The position numbers and the translations under genes were made by a program. 64,000 nucleotides of DNA from Caulobacteraceae bacterium (GTDB lineage: Bacteria > Pseudomonadota > Alphaproteobacteria > Caulobacterales > Caulobacteraceae), in NCBI GenBank assembly GCA_947475465.1, contig CANJLK010000003.1, positions 62,001 to 126,000 of the forward strand, read 5' to 3'. Numbering within the stretch: position 1 is the first letter of the stretch; each line of letters opens with the position of its first letter. Under the pieces are notes generated by a model that was not told where the DNA came from, did not search any database, and worked only from the letters and a program-made list of their open reading frames with translations. Positions 16,556 through 25,644 of the stretch are shown here, piece after piece.

Positions 16556-17299
16556 CTAGAGGTAGTCGAACCCGACCAGGGGCTTCAGCCGCGCCTGGTC
16601 GGCGGCGTAGATGGCCCGCAGATGGTCGATGTCGTCAGTCTGCAGCCCCGCGCCATAGTCCATGGCCGCACCCTCGTGCACCCGGCGGGGTCGAGGCGCA
16701 GCCCCGGGCGGCAGGTCCAGGAACCGGCGGATCTGGGCGAGCGTCCTGCTTGGATCGGCGGCCAAATCCTCGGCGCGCAGGACCAGCAGGTGGCGGCGCG
16801 GGAAGATGGCCAGGGCGGCGTCGATCTGCTCGGCGTAATAGCCCCGCTCCACGTAGGAAAATTCCCGGTGGACGCCCCACGGCTCGGCGTCGAACAGCCG
16901 CTGGCGGCCCTGGCGGATGCACCAGGCGAAGGGCTGGCTCTCGGCGCCGCGGGCATATTCCATGCGCCAGTGCGACCAGGCTCGCTCGATCGGATCGCGC
17001 AGCAACACGATCAGCTTGATCACCAGATTGTAGGCGAAGATCCGCTCCAGCGCGCCCGGCCAATAGAGGTAGATCGGCGTCGCCTCCCCGCGGAGCCGGC
17101 CGTCCGGGGCCGGGAAGCGGGCGTGGTAGGGGGCGTAGTCCGGATGGTCCCAGTCGCGGGCATCGTCGTCGAAGAAGTGGACCTCCTTGTCGTGCGACAG
17201 GGCCAGGCCAGGTTCCTCCGACAGGTAGTCGAACAGGGCCGTGGTGCCGCCCTTCTGGACGCCGGCGACGATGAAGTTCACCCGGGGCGCATCGACCAT
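16556..17299 (-). CDS. Sulfotransferase
   Basis: 247 residues. FIVAGVQKGGTTALFDYL near residue 9 is the PAPS 5'-phosphosulfate loop, and VLLRDPIERAWSHWRM near 95-110 is the 3'-phosphate-binding segment with the conserved Arg and Ser; both match the Sulfotransfer_1/NodH-like family closely. ATG 17299 has AGGAG ten bases upstream, better spaced than the TTG at 17308. This is the second sulfotransferase within 17 kb, but unlike the one at 831 it lacks the coiled-coil tail. It diverges from the CDP-sugar operon, suggesting sulfation of a cell-surface glycan. Confidence 0.88.
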   Translation of the reverse strand: MVDAPRVNFIVAGVQKGGTTALFDYLSEEPGLALSHDKEVHFFDDDARDWDHPDYAPYHARFPAPDGRLRGEATPIYLYWPGALERIFAYNLVIKLIVLLRDPIERAWSHWRMEYARGAESQPFAWCIRQGRQRLFDAEPWGVHREFSYVERGYYAEQIDAALAIFPRRHLLVLRAEDLAADPSRTLAQIRRFLDLPPGAAPRPRRVHEGAAMDYGAGLQTDDIDHLRAIYAADQARLKPLVGFDYL

Positions 17300-17430
17300 G
17301 CCGCCCAATCTCCTGTTACGGAGCGTCTGGCAAGCCCCGCGCGCCGCCCCGGCGCCGCTTCAGGGCTTCATCGACCCTGCCGTCCGCGATAAGAGAAGCG
17401 CACGTTGCGGCCGGACGAGATCCCAGACCC

Positions 17431-18198
17431 ATGAAAACCGTGATCCTCGCCGGCGGGCTCGGCACGCGAATATCCGAGGAAAGCCACCTGCGGCCCAAGC
17501 CGATGATCGAGATCGGCGGCCGGCCGATCCTTTGGCACATCATGAAGCTGTTCTCGCACTACGGCTTCAACGACTTCATCATCTGCCTGGGCTACAAAGG
17601 CTATGTGGTGAAGGAGTATTTCTCCAACTACGTGCTGCACAACGCAGACCTGACGGTGGACCTGGTGAAGGGCTCCATCGAATACCACGCCACCAACCAT
17701 GAACCCTGGCGGGTGACCCTGGTCGACACCGGCGCGGAGACCATGACCGGCGGGCGGGTGCGGCGGATCGCCAAGTACCTGGAACCGGGCGAGCCCTTCT
17801 TCCTGACCTATGGCGACGGCGTGGCCGACGTCGACCTGGCGGCCTTGGCGGCGTTCCACAAGAGCCACGGCAAGGAGGCGACGGTGACGGCGGTCGCGCC
17901 GCCCGGCCGCTACGGCGCGCTGGCCATCGAGAACAACCTCGTGGAGCGATTCATCGAGAAGCCGGCTGGCGACAATGGCCTGATCAACGGCGGCTTTTTC
18001 GTCCTGAATCCCAGCGTCGTCGGCCGCATCGCCGGCGATGAAACCAGTTTCGAACAGGCGCCGCTTGAGGGCCTGGCCGCCGACGGCCAGCTCGCCGCCT
18101 TTCGCCACGATGGCTTCTGGGCGGCCATGGACACGCTTCGCGACAAGAACCAGCTCGAGGCGCTTTGGGCGTCCGGCGAGGCGCCGTGGCGGCGCTAG
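17431..18198 (+). CDS. rfbF: Glucose-1-phosphate cytidylyltransferase
   Basis: 255 residues, the usual length. It converts CTP and glucose-1-phosphate to CDP-glucose. The nucleotide-binding opening MKTVILAGGLGTRISEES and the RPKPMIEIGGRPILWH block are diagnostic, and YGDGVADVD carries the metal-binding Asp. It heads a seven-gene rightward operon; the next start overlaps its last codons. Together with RfbG it commits glucose-1-phosphate to CDP-4-keto-6-deoxyglucose. Confidence 0.96.
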   Translation: MKTVILAGGLGTRISEESHLRPKPMIEIGGRPILWHIMKLFSHYGFNDFIICLGYKGYVVKEYFSNYVLHNADLTVDLVKGSIEYHATNHEPWRVTLVDTGAETMTGGRVRRIAKYLEPGEPFFLTYGDGVADVDLAALAAFHKSHGKEATVTAVAPPGRYGALAIENNLVERFIEKPAGDNGLINGGFFVLNPSVVGRIAGDETSFEQAPLEGLAADGQLAAFRHDGFWAAMDTLRDKNQLEALWASGEAPWRR

Positions 18199-19247
18199 AT
18201 CGGACGTTCTGGGCGGGGAAGCGGGTTCTGCTGACCGGCCACACGGGCTTCAAGGGCTCCTGGGCGGCGATCTGGCTGAGCGGCCTGGGCGCGCGGGTGA
18301 CGGGCCTGGCGCTCGCGCCCGACCAGACGCCGGCGCTGTTCGACCTGGCCGGCGTGGAAGGCCTGGTCGAATCGCATGTCCTCGACCTGCGTGACCCGCG
18401 CGCGGTCGAGACCGCCGTCGCCAGCCGCACCTTCGACCTTGTCCTGCACATGGCTGCCCAGCCAATCGTGCGCACCGCCATCGAAGATCCGGTGGCCACC
18501 TTCGCGTCCAACGTCATGGGCACGGCTCACCTGCTGAACGCGCTGCGCGCCCAGCCGGCGCTTTCCGCCGTGCTCGTTGTCACCTCCGACAAGGTCTACG
18601 CCAATTCCGAGACCGGGCGGGCTTTCGCGGAGGCGGATGCGCTGGGCGGAAAGGACCCCTATTCGGCCTCCAAGGCGGCGACCGAGATGGTGGTGGCGAG
18701 CTTCGCCCGGAGCTATTTCGACGCCAAGGGCGTGCCGGTGGCGACGGCGCGGGGGGGCAATGTGATCGGCGGCGGTGATTTCTCCCGCGACCGGCTGGTG
18801 GCCGACATCGTGCGCGCCGCCCAGGCCCAGGAAACCGTCGTCCTGCGCCATCCTGAAGCCACTCGCCCCTGGCAGCACGTGCTGGACTGCCTGGCGGGCT
18901 ACCTCGTCCAGCTGCAGGCGCTGGCAACGGATTCCAAGGCGCCGCGCCAGCTGAATTTCGGTCCCAGGCCCGGCGGCGCCGAGGTGACGGTGGGCGAGCT
19001 GGCCACGCTCGGCGTCGAGGCGCTGGGCGCGAAGCCCTGGCGCCATGAGCCGGATCCCGGCTCGCTGGAAGCCCGATCCCTGGCCATCGACGCCAGCCTG
19101 GCGAAACGCGCCCTGGGGTTCGAAAGCCGGCTGTCGGCGCCCCAGGCTGTGGCGCTCACCATGGATTGGTACCGGCGCCAGGCGAACGGCGAGGCCGCGC
19201 TCGACTTGTGCCGCGAGCAGATCGCGGACTACGAAGGGGCGTCATGA
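18186..19247 (+). CDS. rfbG: CDP-glucose 4,6-dehydratase
   Basis: 353 residues. It is an SDR enzyme that makes CDP-4-keto-6-deoxyglucose from CDP-glucose. The NAD-binding loop GHTGFKGSW, the TSDKVY strand and the catalytic YSASK (Tyr and Lys) are all present. GTG 18186 gives the expected N-terminus and overlaps the end of rfbF by 13 bases; a start at 18165 is possible but adds seven unneeded residues. The stop overlaps the next ATG (ATGA). Confidence 0.94.
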   Translation: MAALDRTFWAGKRVLLTGHTGFKGSWAAIWLSGLGARVTGLALAPDQTPALFDLAGVEGLVESHVLDLRDPRAVETAVASRTFDLVLHMAAQPIVRTAIEDPVATFASNVMGTAHLLNALRAQPALSAVLVVTSDKVYANSETGRAFAEADALGGKDPYSASKAATEMVVASFARSYFDAKGVPVATARGGNVIGGGDFSRDRLVADIVRAAQAQETVVLRHPEATRPWQHVLDCLAGYLVQLQALATDSKAPRQLNFGPRPGGAEVTVGELATLGVEALGAKPWRHEPDPGSLEARSLAIDASLAKRALGFESRLSAPQAVALTMDWYRRQANGEAALDLCREQIADYEGAS

Positions 19248-20479
19248 CCCCACCCCTGTGCCGCTTCTGCAAGACGCCCCTGCTCCACACCTTTGTGGAC
19301 CTCGGCCTCCAGCCCCTCTCCAACAGCTATCTGACGGCCGAGCAGCTGGCGGCGGGGAACGAGCCCGTCTATCCGCTGCACGCGCGGGTCTGCCACCAGT
19401 GCTTCCTGGTGCAGGTGGACGATGTGGTGCCCGCCGAGGCGATCTTCGACGCCGGCTACGCCTACTTCTCCGCCTTTTCCACCAGCTGGGTCGAGCATGC
19501 CCGGCGCTACGCCGTGGCCATGGCCGAGCGCTTCAGCCTGGGTCCTGAGTCCCTGGTGGTCGAGGTGGCCAGCAACGACGGCTATCTCCTGCAACACTTC
19601 GTGGCCATGGACGTGCCGGTGCTGGGCATCGAGCCCACCGCCAATACGGCGCAGGCCGCCATCGCCCGCGGCGTGCCCACCGAGGTCCGCTTCTTCAGCG
19701 TTGCGACCGGCCAGGACCTGGCGCAGCGCGGGCTCAAGGCCGACCTGATGGCCGCCAACAATGTGCTGGCCCACGTGCCGGACATCGGCGACTTCGTCGG
19801 CGGCTTCCGCGAGGCGCTGAAGGACGAGGGCGTGCTAACCTTCGAATTTCCGCATCTCCTGAACCTGATCGAGCTGGTGCAGTTCGACACCATCTACCAC
19901 GAGCACTACTCCTACCTGTCGTTGGTGACGGTGGAGCAGGTGCTGGCGGCCAACGGCCTGCGGCCCTTCGACGTGGAGCGCCTGCCGACCCACGGGGGGT
20001 CGCTCAGGCTATTCTGCTGCCATGTGGGCTCCGGCCACGAGGAGACCGACGCCCTGCGGACGCTTCGGGCCGACGAGCGCGCGGCCGGGCTCGACCGCAT
20101 CGAAAGCTATGCCGGCTTTACGCCCCGGGTGGAGGCGGTCCGCGCCGGCTTCCAGGCCTATCTGGCTCAGGCCAAGGCGCAGGGCCGCCGGGTGGCGGCC
20201 TATGGGGCTGCGGCCAAGGGCAACACCTTCCTCAACTATTGCGGGACGACGGCGGCCGACATCGTCGCGGCCTTCGACGCCAACCCGGCCAAGCAGGGGC
20301 GCTACCTGCCCGGCAGCCACGTGCCGATCCTAAGCCCGGATGCGGTGGCCGAACTGCAGCCCGACGACGTGCTGATCCTGCCCTGGAACCTCAAGGACGA
20401 GATCATGCGCCAGCTGGCCTATATCGCTCAGTGGGGCGGGCGCTTCGTGATAGCGGCGCCACAGGTGCAGATCCTCTAG
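19244..20479 (+). CDS. Sugar C-methyltransferase (TylC3/NovU type)
   Basis: 411 residues. Four Cys in CRFCKTPL and CHQCF form the N-terminal zinc site of the Methyltransf_13 module; VVEVASNDGYLLQHF near residue 105 binds SAM; and YGAAAKGNTFLNY near 320 is the C-terminal Methyltransf_14 nucleotide-fold segment. Characterised relatives methylate C-3 (or C-5) of 4-keto-6-deoxy nucleotide sugars to give branched sugars. Coupled by ATGA to rfbG, it probably acts on CDP-4-keto-6-deoxyglucose or an epimer. No rfbH-type 3-dehydratase is present, so 3,6-dideoxyhexose synthesis is unlikely. Confidence 0.9.
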   Translation: MTPPLCRFCKTPLLHTFVDLGLQPLSNSYLTAEQLAAGNEPVYPLHARVCHQCFLVQVDDVVPAEAIFDAGYAYFSAFSTSWVEHARRYAVAMAERFSLGPESLVVEVASNDGYLLQHFVAMDVPVLGIEPTANTAQAAIARGVPTEVRFFSVATGQDLAQRGLKADLMAANNVLAHVPDIGDFVGGFREALKDEGVLTFEFPHLLNLIELVQFDTIYHEHYSYLSLVTVEQVLAANGLRPFDVERLPTHGGSLRLFCCHVGSGHEETDALRTLRADERAAGLDRIESYAGFTPRVEAVRAGFQAYLAQAKAQGRRVAAYGAAAKGNTFLNYCGTTAADIVAAFDANPAKQGRYLPGSHVPILSPDAVAELQPDDVLILPWNLKDEIMRQLAYIAQWGGRFVIAAPQVQIL

Positions 20480-20481
20480 CC

Positions 20482-21012
20482 ATGCGATTTACGAAGACCG
20501 CCATCGCCGGCGTCATCCAGGTGGACGCCGAGCCCTTCGCCGACGAGCGCGGGGCCTTCGCGCGTCTTCAGTGTCCGGATGAGTTCGCCAAGGCGGGGTT
20601 TCCCTTTACCCCTGCCCAGACCAGCCTGTCGAGCAACCCCAAGGCCTTCACCCTGCGCGGCATGCACTACCAGCCGACCCCGCACGGCGAAACCAAGCTG
20701 GTGCGGGCCGTCCGTGGACGGATATTCGACGTCGCCGTAGATTTGCGGCGGGGAAGTCCGACGCACTGGCAATGGGTGGCGACGGACCTGTCAGCGGCCA
20801 ACCAGCGCGCCCTGCTCATTCCGGAAGGGGTCGCCCACGGATTCCTGACGATGGAGCCGGACAGCGACGTCCTCTACCAGATCAGCCCGGCCTTCACGCC
20901 CGGACACGAGGCGGGCGTCCGCTGGAACGACCCCGCCTTCGGGATCGTCTGGCCGGCAGAGCCTTCGTTGATATCGGCCCGCGACGCGGCCTATCCTGAC
21001 TACCGGGGCTGA
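20482..21012 (+). CDS. Nucleotide-sugar 3,5-epimerase family protein (RfbC-like cupin)
   Basis: 176 residues. TLRGMHYQ holds the catalytic His and VLYQIS a Tyr typical of the RmlC cupin; RWNDPAFGIVWP is the usual C-terminal block. The start is two bases after the C-methyltransferase stop. In this operon it would epimerise the keto-sugar at C-3 and/or C-5 after or before C-methylation, analogous to TylCVII-type enzymes. It is distinct from the more canonical RfbC at 58814. Confidence 0.88.
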   Translation: MRFTKTAIAGVIQVDAEPFADERGAFARLQCPDEFAKAGFPFTPAQTSLSSNPKAFTLRGMHYQPTPHGETKLVRAVRGRIFDVAVDLRRGSPTHWQWVATDLSAANQRALLIPEGVAHGFLTMEPDSDVLYQISPAFTPGHEAGVRWNDPAFGIVWPAEPSLISARDAAYPDYRG

Positions 21013-21030
21013 GGCGGGGAGGATGGGACG

Positions 21031-21522
21031 ATGCTGAAAATCGATCCCACGGCCAGAATCTCGCCCCTGGCGGATATCGAGGATTCGGTGCGTGGCACGG
21101 TGATCGAGATCGGTCCGCGGACCATGGTGGACTCCTTCGTCAAGATTAAGCCGACCGGCGGCATGGGCGACGTCGTCATCGGCGCCGACTGCGCGATCAA
21201 TTCCGGCACGGTGATCTACACGGGCAATGGGGTGCGGATCGGCGTGGGCGTGGCGATCGCGGCCAACTGCACGCTCGCCCCCACCAACCATGCCGTCGCC
21301 GACCGCAACCGGCCGATCCGCGAGCAGGGGTTCCAGGCCTCGAAGGGCGGCATTCTCATCGAGGACGACGTCTGGCTGGGTTCGGGCGTGGTGGTTCTGG
21401 ATGGAGCCGTGCTCCGCCAAGGGTGTGTTGTGGCGGCGGGGTCGGTGGTGCGCGGGGAACTTGAGGCGTTCAGCATCTACGCCGGCGCGCCCGCCCGCAA
21501 GATCGGGGAGCGGGGCGACTGA
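21031..21522 (+). CDS. Hexapeptide-repeat acyltransferase
   Basis: 163 residues made up almost wholly of a left-handed beta-helix, with hexapeptides such as IGPRTM, VVIGAD, VRIGVG and VWLGSG. NHAVAD supplies the probable catalytic His. It likely O- or N-acetylates the sugar made by this operon or its lipid-linked form. GGAGGATGGG lies before the ATG. Acceptor not readable. Confidence 0.85.
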   Translation: MLKIDPTARISPLADIEDSVRGTVIEIGPRTMVDSFVKIKPTGGMGDVVIGADCAINSGTVIYTGNGVRIGVGVAIAANCTLAPTNHAVADRNRPIREQGFQASKGGILIEDDVWLGSGVVVLDGAVLRQGCVVAAGSVVRGELEAFSIYAGAPARKIGERGD

Positions 21523-21539
21523 GCGGCGCCCTCGCCACG

Positions 21540-22331
21540 GTGATCGGCGCGACGGGGTTTGTCGGTCGACGCCTTTGCGCACGGCTGGCCGCCGAGGGCC
21601 GGGAGGTGTTCGCGCCGGCGCGGGGGGACGCTTCGCTGCTGTCGCGCGATCTGGGAACCGTCTTCTACTGCGCCGGCCTGACGGCCGACTACGACCGGCG
21701 GCCCTTCGACGCGGTGGACGCTCACGTGACCCTCCTGAACGACGTCGCCAGGGCCGGACGATTCGAGGCCCTCGTCTATCTCTCCTCGACCAGGCTCTAC
21801 GACGGCCTGCCGGTCTCCCAGGCCGACGAGACGGTCCGCTTGTCGCTGGACCCGACAAGCCCCCGTCACACCTACGACCTGTCGAAGGCCCTGGGCGAGA
21901 ACCTGGCCCTGACGCGCACTGGCGGCCGAGGATCGGTGGCGCGCCTGGCCAATGTCTATGACTGGGAGACGGGCAGCCCCGGCTTCCTGTCCGAATGGCT
22001 GATCAGGGCCGCGGGCGAGCGGGTCTTCACCTTGGAGTCCAGCCCGCAAGTCCGCCGGGACTACATTCACCTGGACGACCTGGTGGCCGGCCTCGTCGCC
22101 ATGGCGCAAGCGCCCTCGCCGGGGATCGTCAACCTGGCCAGCGGGGAACTGGTCACGAACGGCGAGATCGCCCAGGTGATGGCCGAGGCGGGCTGGACTG
22201 TCAGCTTCTCCAATCAGGCCAATCCGCCGCCGCCGCCCAACGCCGACATCGCCAGGCTGGTGGGCCTTGGCGTCACGCCCGCCCCGGTCAAGGATGTGGT
22301 CCGGCGCTATCTGAGCGGAGTGACGCGGTGA
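21540..22331 (+). CDS. NAD-dependent epimerase/reductase (probable 4-ketoreductase)
   Basis: 263 residues from the GTG. IGATGFVGRRL is the dinucleotide-binding loop, VYLSSTRLYDG the Ser-bearing strand and YDLSK the catalytic Tyr-Lys. An RPRRDYIHLDDL-like segment (VRRDYIHLDDLV) is typical of extended SDR sugar enzymes. In-frame codons before 21540 (reading SGALAT) could add to the first strand, but they have no ATG, so the start may be an unusual codon upstream. As the only reductase in the operon it may reduce the C-4 keto group to end the pathway. The stop overlaps the following GTG. Confidence 0.85.
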   Translation: MIGATGFVGRRLCARLAAEGREVFAPARGDASLLSRDLGTVFYCAGLTADYDRRPFDAVDAHVTLLNDVARAGRFEALVYLSSTRLYDGLPVSQADETVRLSLDPTSPRHTYDLSKALGENLALTRTGGRGSVARLANVYDWETGSPGFLSEWLIRAAGERVFTLESSPQVRRDYIHLDDLVAGLVAMAQAPSPGIVNLASGELVTNGEIAQVMAEAGWTVSFSNQANPPPPPNADIARLVGLGVTPAPVKDVVRRYLSGVTR

Positions 22332-22981
22332 AGCTGGTCGACCACACGCGCGCGAGCCTGATCGACTATGTGACCGCTCAGTGCGCCCATGTGGTCCCGG
22401 ACGGCCGCGAGGCGGCGTTCCGCGCGACCATCGAGGCCCATTTTGATGAGGCCCTGGCGCGGCTCCACCGCTGCATCAACGGATGCGCCCCGTGGCGGCC
22501 GGACGCCTTCAATGTCCTGCAGTCCTCTCAGCACTGCATCTTCCTCTACTATCTCAGCAACACGATCTGGACGCGGTCGGGCGACACCGCCGCGCCGACC
22601 CGCCTGTTCCTGATGAACAAGGCCTTCAACGGCATCGACCTTTTCTACGAGATCGCCATGCCGGAGGTGTTCTACATCGGTCACAGCGTCGGCATCGTCC
22701 TGGCCAAGGCGACTTACGGCAACCACCTGGTGCTCTACCAGGGCGTCACGGTGGGCCGGCACAAGACCGACATCCCGGCGATCGGCGAGCGGGTCGTGCT
22801 CTATCCGCAGTCTTCGGTGATCGGCCGCGCGGTGGTCGAGGACGGGGCTGTGCTGAGCCAGGGGGTCAAGGCGATCAACCGTCGCGTGCCCAAGGACCAG
22901 GTGGCCTTCGCCGGCCCGGACGGCGGTCTCACCTTCAAGCCCAATCCGCCGGATCTGATCGGCGAATACTTCCGACTTTAG
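22328..22981 (+). CDS. Serine-acetyltransferase-like hexapeptide transferase
   Basis: 217 residues. The N-terminal 90 are helical; the C-terminal half has hexapeptide repeats (FYIGHSVGIVLAKATYG, LVLYQGVTVG) ending with a PKDQVAFAG loop. It resembles the CysE fold but is placed at the end of a sugar operon, so an O-acetyltransferase acting on a sugar is more likely than cysteine synthesis. GTG 22328 overlaps the previous stop. Its stop overlaps that of the convergent GT41 gene. Confidence 0.8.
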   Translation: MKLVDHTRASLIDYVTAQCAHVVPDGREAAFRATIEAHFDEALARLHRCINGCAPWRPDAFNVLQSSQHCIFLYYLSNTIWTRSGDTAAPTRLFLMNKAFNGIDLFYEIAMPEVFYIGHSVGIVLAKATYGNHLVLYQGVTVGRHKTDIPAIGERVVLYPQSSVIGRAVVEDGAVLSQGVKAINRRVPKDQVAFAGPDGGLTFKPNPPDLIGEYFRL

Positions 22982-25299
22982 AGGCGGTCGGACTCGGCCA
23001 CGGCGAAAGCGCCCTGGGGGCGAATCGTGCGGGCGATCATGTCGTAGAAGTCCCTGGCGAATTGCTCGGTCTGGCCGAGCGGGCCGGCCTTGATGGTGTC
23101 GCGCAGGCTGTGGCGCAGGGCCAGGCGCCGGGCATGGTTGCCGGCCAGCTCGACGGCGATCTGGACATAGCGGTCCTTGTCCGTGGTCGCCATGTCGCCC
23201 ACGCCGGAGTTGGCCAGGATCGACGAACTCAGCCGCTCGAAAAAGGCCTCGCCGATCAGGCTGACCACGGGAACGCCCATCCACAGGGCCTCGGTGGTGG
23301 TGGTGCCGCCCGTGAGGGGGAAGGTGTCCAGCGTGATGTCGATCTCGTTATAGACCGGCATGTGCTTGCCGCGCACGGTGTGGAACTGAATGCGGTCGGC
23401 CGCGACGCCGCAGGCCGTGAACTCCGCCACCACATTGTCGCGGAAGCTCTTGGTGCCGCCCTCGGGGCGGACGAACAGGAAGCGCGAATTGGGAACCGCC
23501 TGAAGCACCCGCGCCCAGGTCTGGAAGAGGTCGCGGTTGTACTTGTGCGGATTGTTGGCCGTGCCGAAGGTGATGATCCCGTTGCGGTCCTCCGGGACAC
23601 CCGCGGAGATCAGGTGGGCCTCGGAGAACACCATCCGGCCCAGCGCGATCCAGCTTTTCGGCATCATCAGCGGCTGTTCGACCAGCAGGGAGTCCTGGGG
23701 CGGCACGATGTGACTGTCGCAGACCAGGTAGTCGATGGTCGAAAGCCCCGCGGAGTGGGGATAGCCCAGCCAGCTCGCCTGTTTCGGCGCGGCCTTGAAG
23801 GCCATGACCTCGAGCTTGTTCATGTGGGTTGAGCCGCCCAGCTCGATGAGGATGTCCAGCTGGTCGTCGGCGATCATCTGGCCCGCGCCCTGGGCGTTCA
23901 TCTCCGGGTTCCAGCGGTAGGCCGTCACCTGGCTGGTGATGAAGTCCTGGATGGCGTCGGTCGGGGTTTGGCTGAACGAATAGCAGAAGACGTCGAAGCG
24001 GGTCCGGTCGAGGTGTTCGAACAGGGGCAGGGCGAAATAGCCCACCGGATGGCGCCGCAGGTCGGAGGACAGGAAGCCTATGCGGATCTTGCCGTCGGGC
24101 GCGCGTGGCGTGGAGGGCTTGCGCAGCGGATTCTTGGCGGCCTGGCCTTCGACCAGCCGACCCCAGACACGGTGCAGCTCAAGCAGGATATGGCGATCCT
24201 CGGGCGTCCGAACCTGACCCAGCAGCTTCAGGAGCGCGGTGTGGCGGCCGGACTCGGCCCATAGACGACCCAGCTTTTCGAGGCTGCCCAGCCCGTCCAG
24301 TTCGTCGAAGGCCGCCACCCGCACCAGGACTTCATAGGCGACCTTGAGGTGGGCTGGCGAGAAGGTCTCGACGCCCAGCGAGAGCGCCTGGCGCATCATC
24401 TGGTAGCCTTCTTCGATATTGGCGCCCTCGTCGCCCGTGCGGGTGCGTTCCAGGCTCTCCACCAGGGCCATCACATAGTCGAGCTTGTCGGGGGCCAGTT
24501 CGACGGCCCGCCGCATGTGAATATTGGCGCGCTCGCGATCGTACTCGCAGATCACGCTGCCCAGCTGAAAGTGCAGCCAGGCGTCCTGCTCGTGCGTCGG
24601 CAGCAGCTCCAGCAGATAGGCCTCCGCGCGCCGGAGCTGGCCGGAGCGCCGGATGACGGTGGTCTTGCATTCCAGCAGGCGCGGATTTTCCGGCATGGCG
24701 GCGAGCGCCCGGTCGGCCAGTTCCTCGGCCTCGGCGGTGCGGTGATCGTCGTTGAGCAGGCCGATCAGGTCCAGCCAGGCGTCGGTTGAGTCCTTCTTCA
24801 GGTTCACGGCCTGGCGGAAGCGGAGCAGGGCCTGCTCGCGCTTGCCCTGGCCCTTCAGGGCGCGGCCGACCTGGCGCTGGTACTCACTGTTGCGCGGCTC
24901 CTTGCGCGCCAGCTTCGAAAAGATCGCCTCGGCCCGGGCGAAGGCGCCCAGGTCCATCAGGACATTGCCCATGTTGATCTGCGGGCCGCTGTGGGACGGG
25001 CCGATCTTGGCGGCCTGTTCCAGGGCGGTCAGGGCTTCCGGATAGCGGCCGAGCTTACGCAGCATGACGCCGCGGATGTTCCAGACGTCCAGGTCGCGGG
25101 GGAATTTCTGGGCGGCCACGGCCGACCAGGTTTCGCCTTCGACGAAGCGGTTGGCGGTGAACAGCTGAACGAGCAGCGCGCGGTAGACCGCGGCCGTCTG
25201 GGCCGGGTGGTCGGTCATAAGGCTGATCAGCGGCTCGATCGCCTCGGCGCCCCGACCCGCCTTCAACGCCGCGTCCGCCGCCGCCAACCGCTCGTCCAT
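22978..25299 (-). CDS. TPR protein with SPINDLY/OGT-like (GT41) glycosyltransferase domain
   Basis: 773 residues. Residues 1-370 are tetratricopeptide repeats (e.g. VWNIRGVMLRKLGRYPEALT); 395-773 match the bacterial GT41 domain: IGFLSSDLRRHPVGYF, LGYPHSAGLSTIDYLVCD, and LDTFPLTGGTTTTEALWMGVPVV as the UDP-sugar site. Relatives modify proteins in the cytoplasm on Ser/Thr; the Caulobacter flagellin glycosyltransferase FlmG has a comparable TPR-plus-transferase layout, so a flagellin or surface-protein target is conceivable. GGAGCGAGAG precedes the ATG. It converges on the CDP-sugar operon with a four-base overlap, and it is not obviously cotranscribed with other genes. Confidence 0.9.
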   Translation of the reverse strand: MDERLAAADAALKAGRGAEAIEPLISLMTDHPAQTAAVYRALLVQLFTANRFVEGETWSAVAAQKFPRDLDVWNIRGVMLRKLGRYPEALTALEQAAKIGPSHSGPQINMGNVLMDLGAFARAEAIFSKLARKEPRNSEYQRQVGRALKGQGKREQALLRFRQAVNLKKDSTDAWLDLIGLLNDDHRTAEAEELADRALAAMPENPRLLECKTTVIRRSGQLRRAEAYLLELLPTHEQDAWLHFQLGSVICEYDRERANIHMRRAVELAPDKLDYVMALVESLERTRTGDEGANIEEGYQMMRQALSLGVETFSPAHLKVAYEVLVRVAAFDELDGLGSLEKLGRLWAESGRHTALLKLLGQVRTPEDRHILLELHRVWGRLVEGQAAKNPLRKPSTPRAPDGKIRIGFLSSDLRRHPVGYFALPLFEHLDRTRFDVFCYSFSQTPTDAIQDFITSQVTAYRWNPEMNAQGAGQMIADDQLDILIELGGSTHMNKLEVMAFKAAPKQASWLGYPHSAGLSTIDYLVCDSHIVPPQDSLLVEQPLMMPKSWIALGRMVFSEAHLISAGVPEDRNGIITFGTANNPHKYNRDLFQTWARVLQAVPNSRFLFVRPEGGTKSFRDNVVAEFTACGVAADRIQFHTVRGKHMPVYNEIDITLDTFPLTGGTTTTEALWMGVPVVSLIGEAFFERLSSSILANSGVGDMATTDKDRYVQIAVELAGNHARRLALRHSLRDTIKAGPLGQTEQFARDFYDMIARTIRPQGAFAVAESDRL

Positions 25300-25352
25300 A
25301 CCGCTCTCGCTCCGGTCTTCGCGCCCCGTTTAGGACCGTCCGGACAGCATGG

Positions 25353-25643
25353 CTAGAGCGCCCGGGCGGCCTGGGCCTTTGCGCCGTCCCGGAAGCGCCA
25401 TTTGAGAGCCAGGACCGCGCCGGACATACCCAGGCAGATGATGTTGGACACCGCCACCGGCCAGCTGCCGATGCTGAGGCCATAGACGATCCACAGGGCA
25501 AAGCCGGTGACCGTCACCAGGTACATGCGCAGGGAGACGGACGAGGCGTCGCGCTCGCGCCAGATCTTCAGGATCTGCGGGGCGAAACTGGACATGGAGC
25601 AGAGCGCTGCCGCGGTGCCCACCACGTTGGCCAAAATCCCCAC
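25353..25643 (-). CDS. SemiSWEET (PQ-loop) transporter
   Basis: 96 residues with three membrane helices and the PQ motif in SSFAPQILKIW; SemiSWEETs dimerise to move small sugars across the inner membrane. GTG 25643 lies one base after the response-regulator stop, so the gene is coupled to the LOV kinase operon; an upstream in-frame ATG would overlap that gene by 60 bases. The sugar is unknown. Confidence 0.85.
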   Translation of the reverse strand: MGILANVVGTAAALCSMSSFAPQILKIWRERDASSVSLRMYLVTVTGFALWIVYGLSIGSWPVAVSNIICLGMSGAVLALKWRFRDGAKAQAARAL

Positions 25644-25644
25644 C

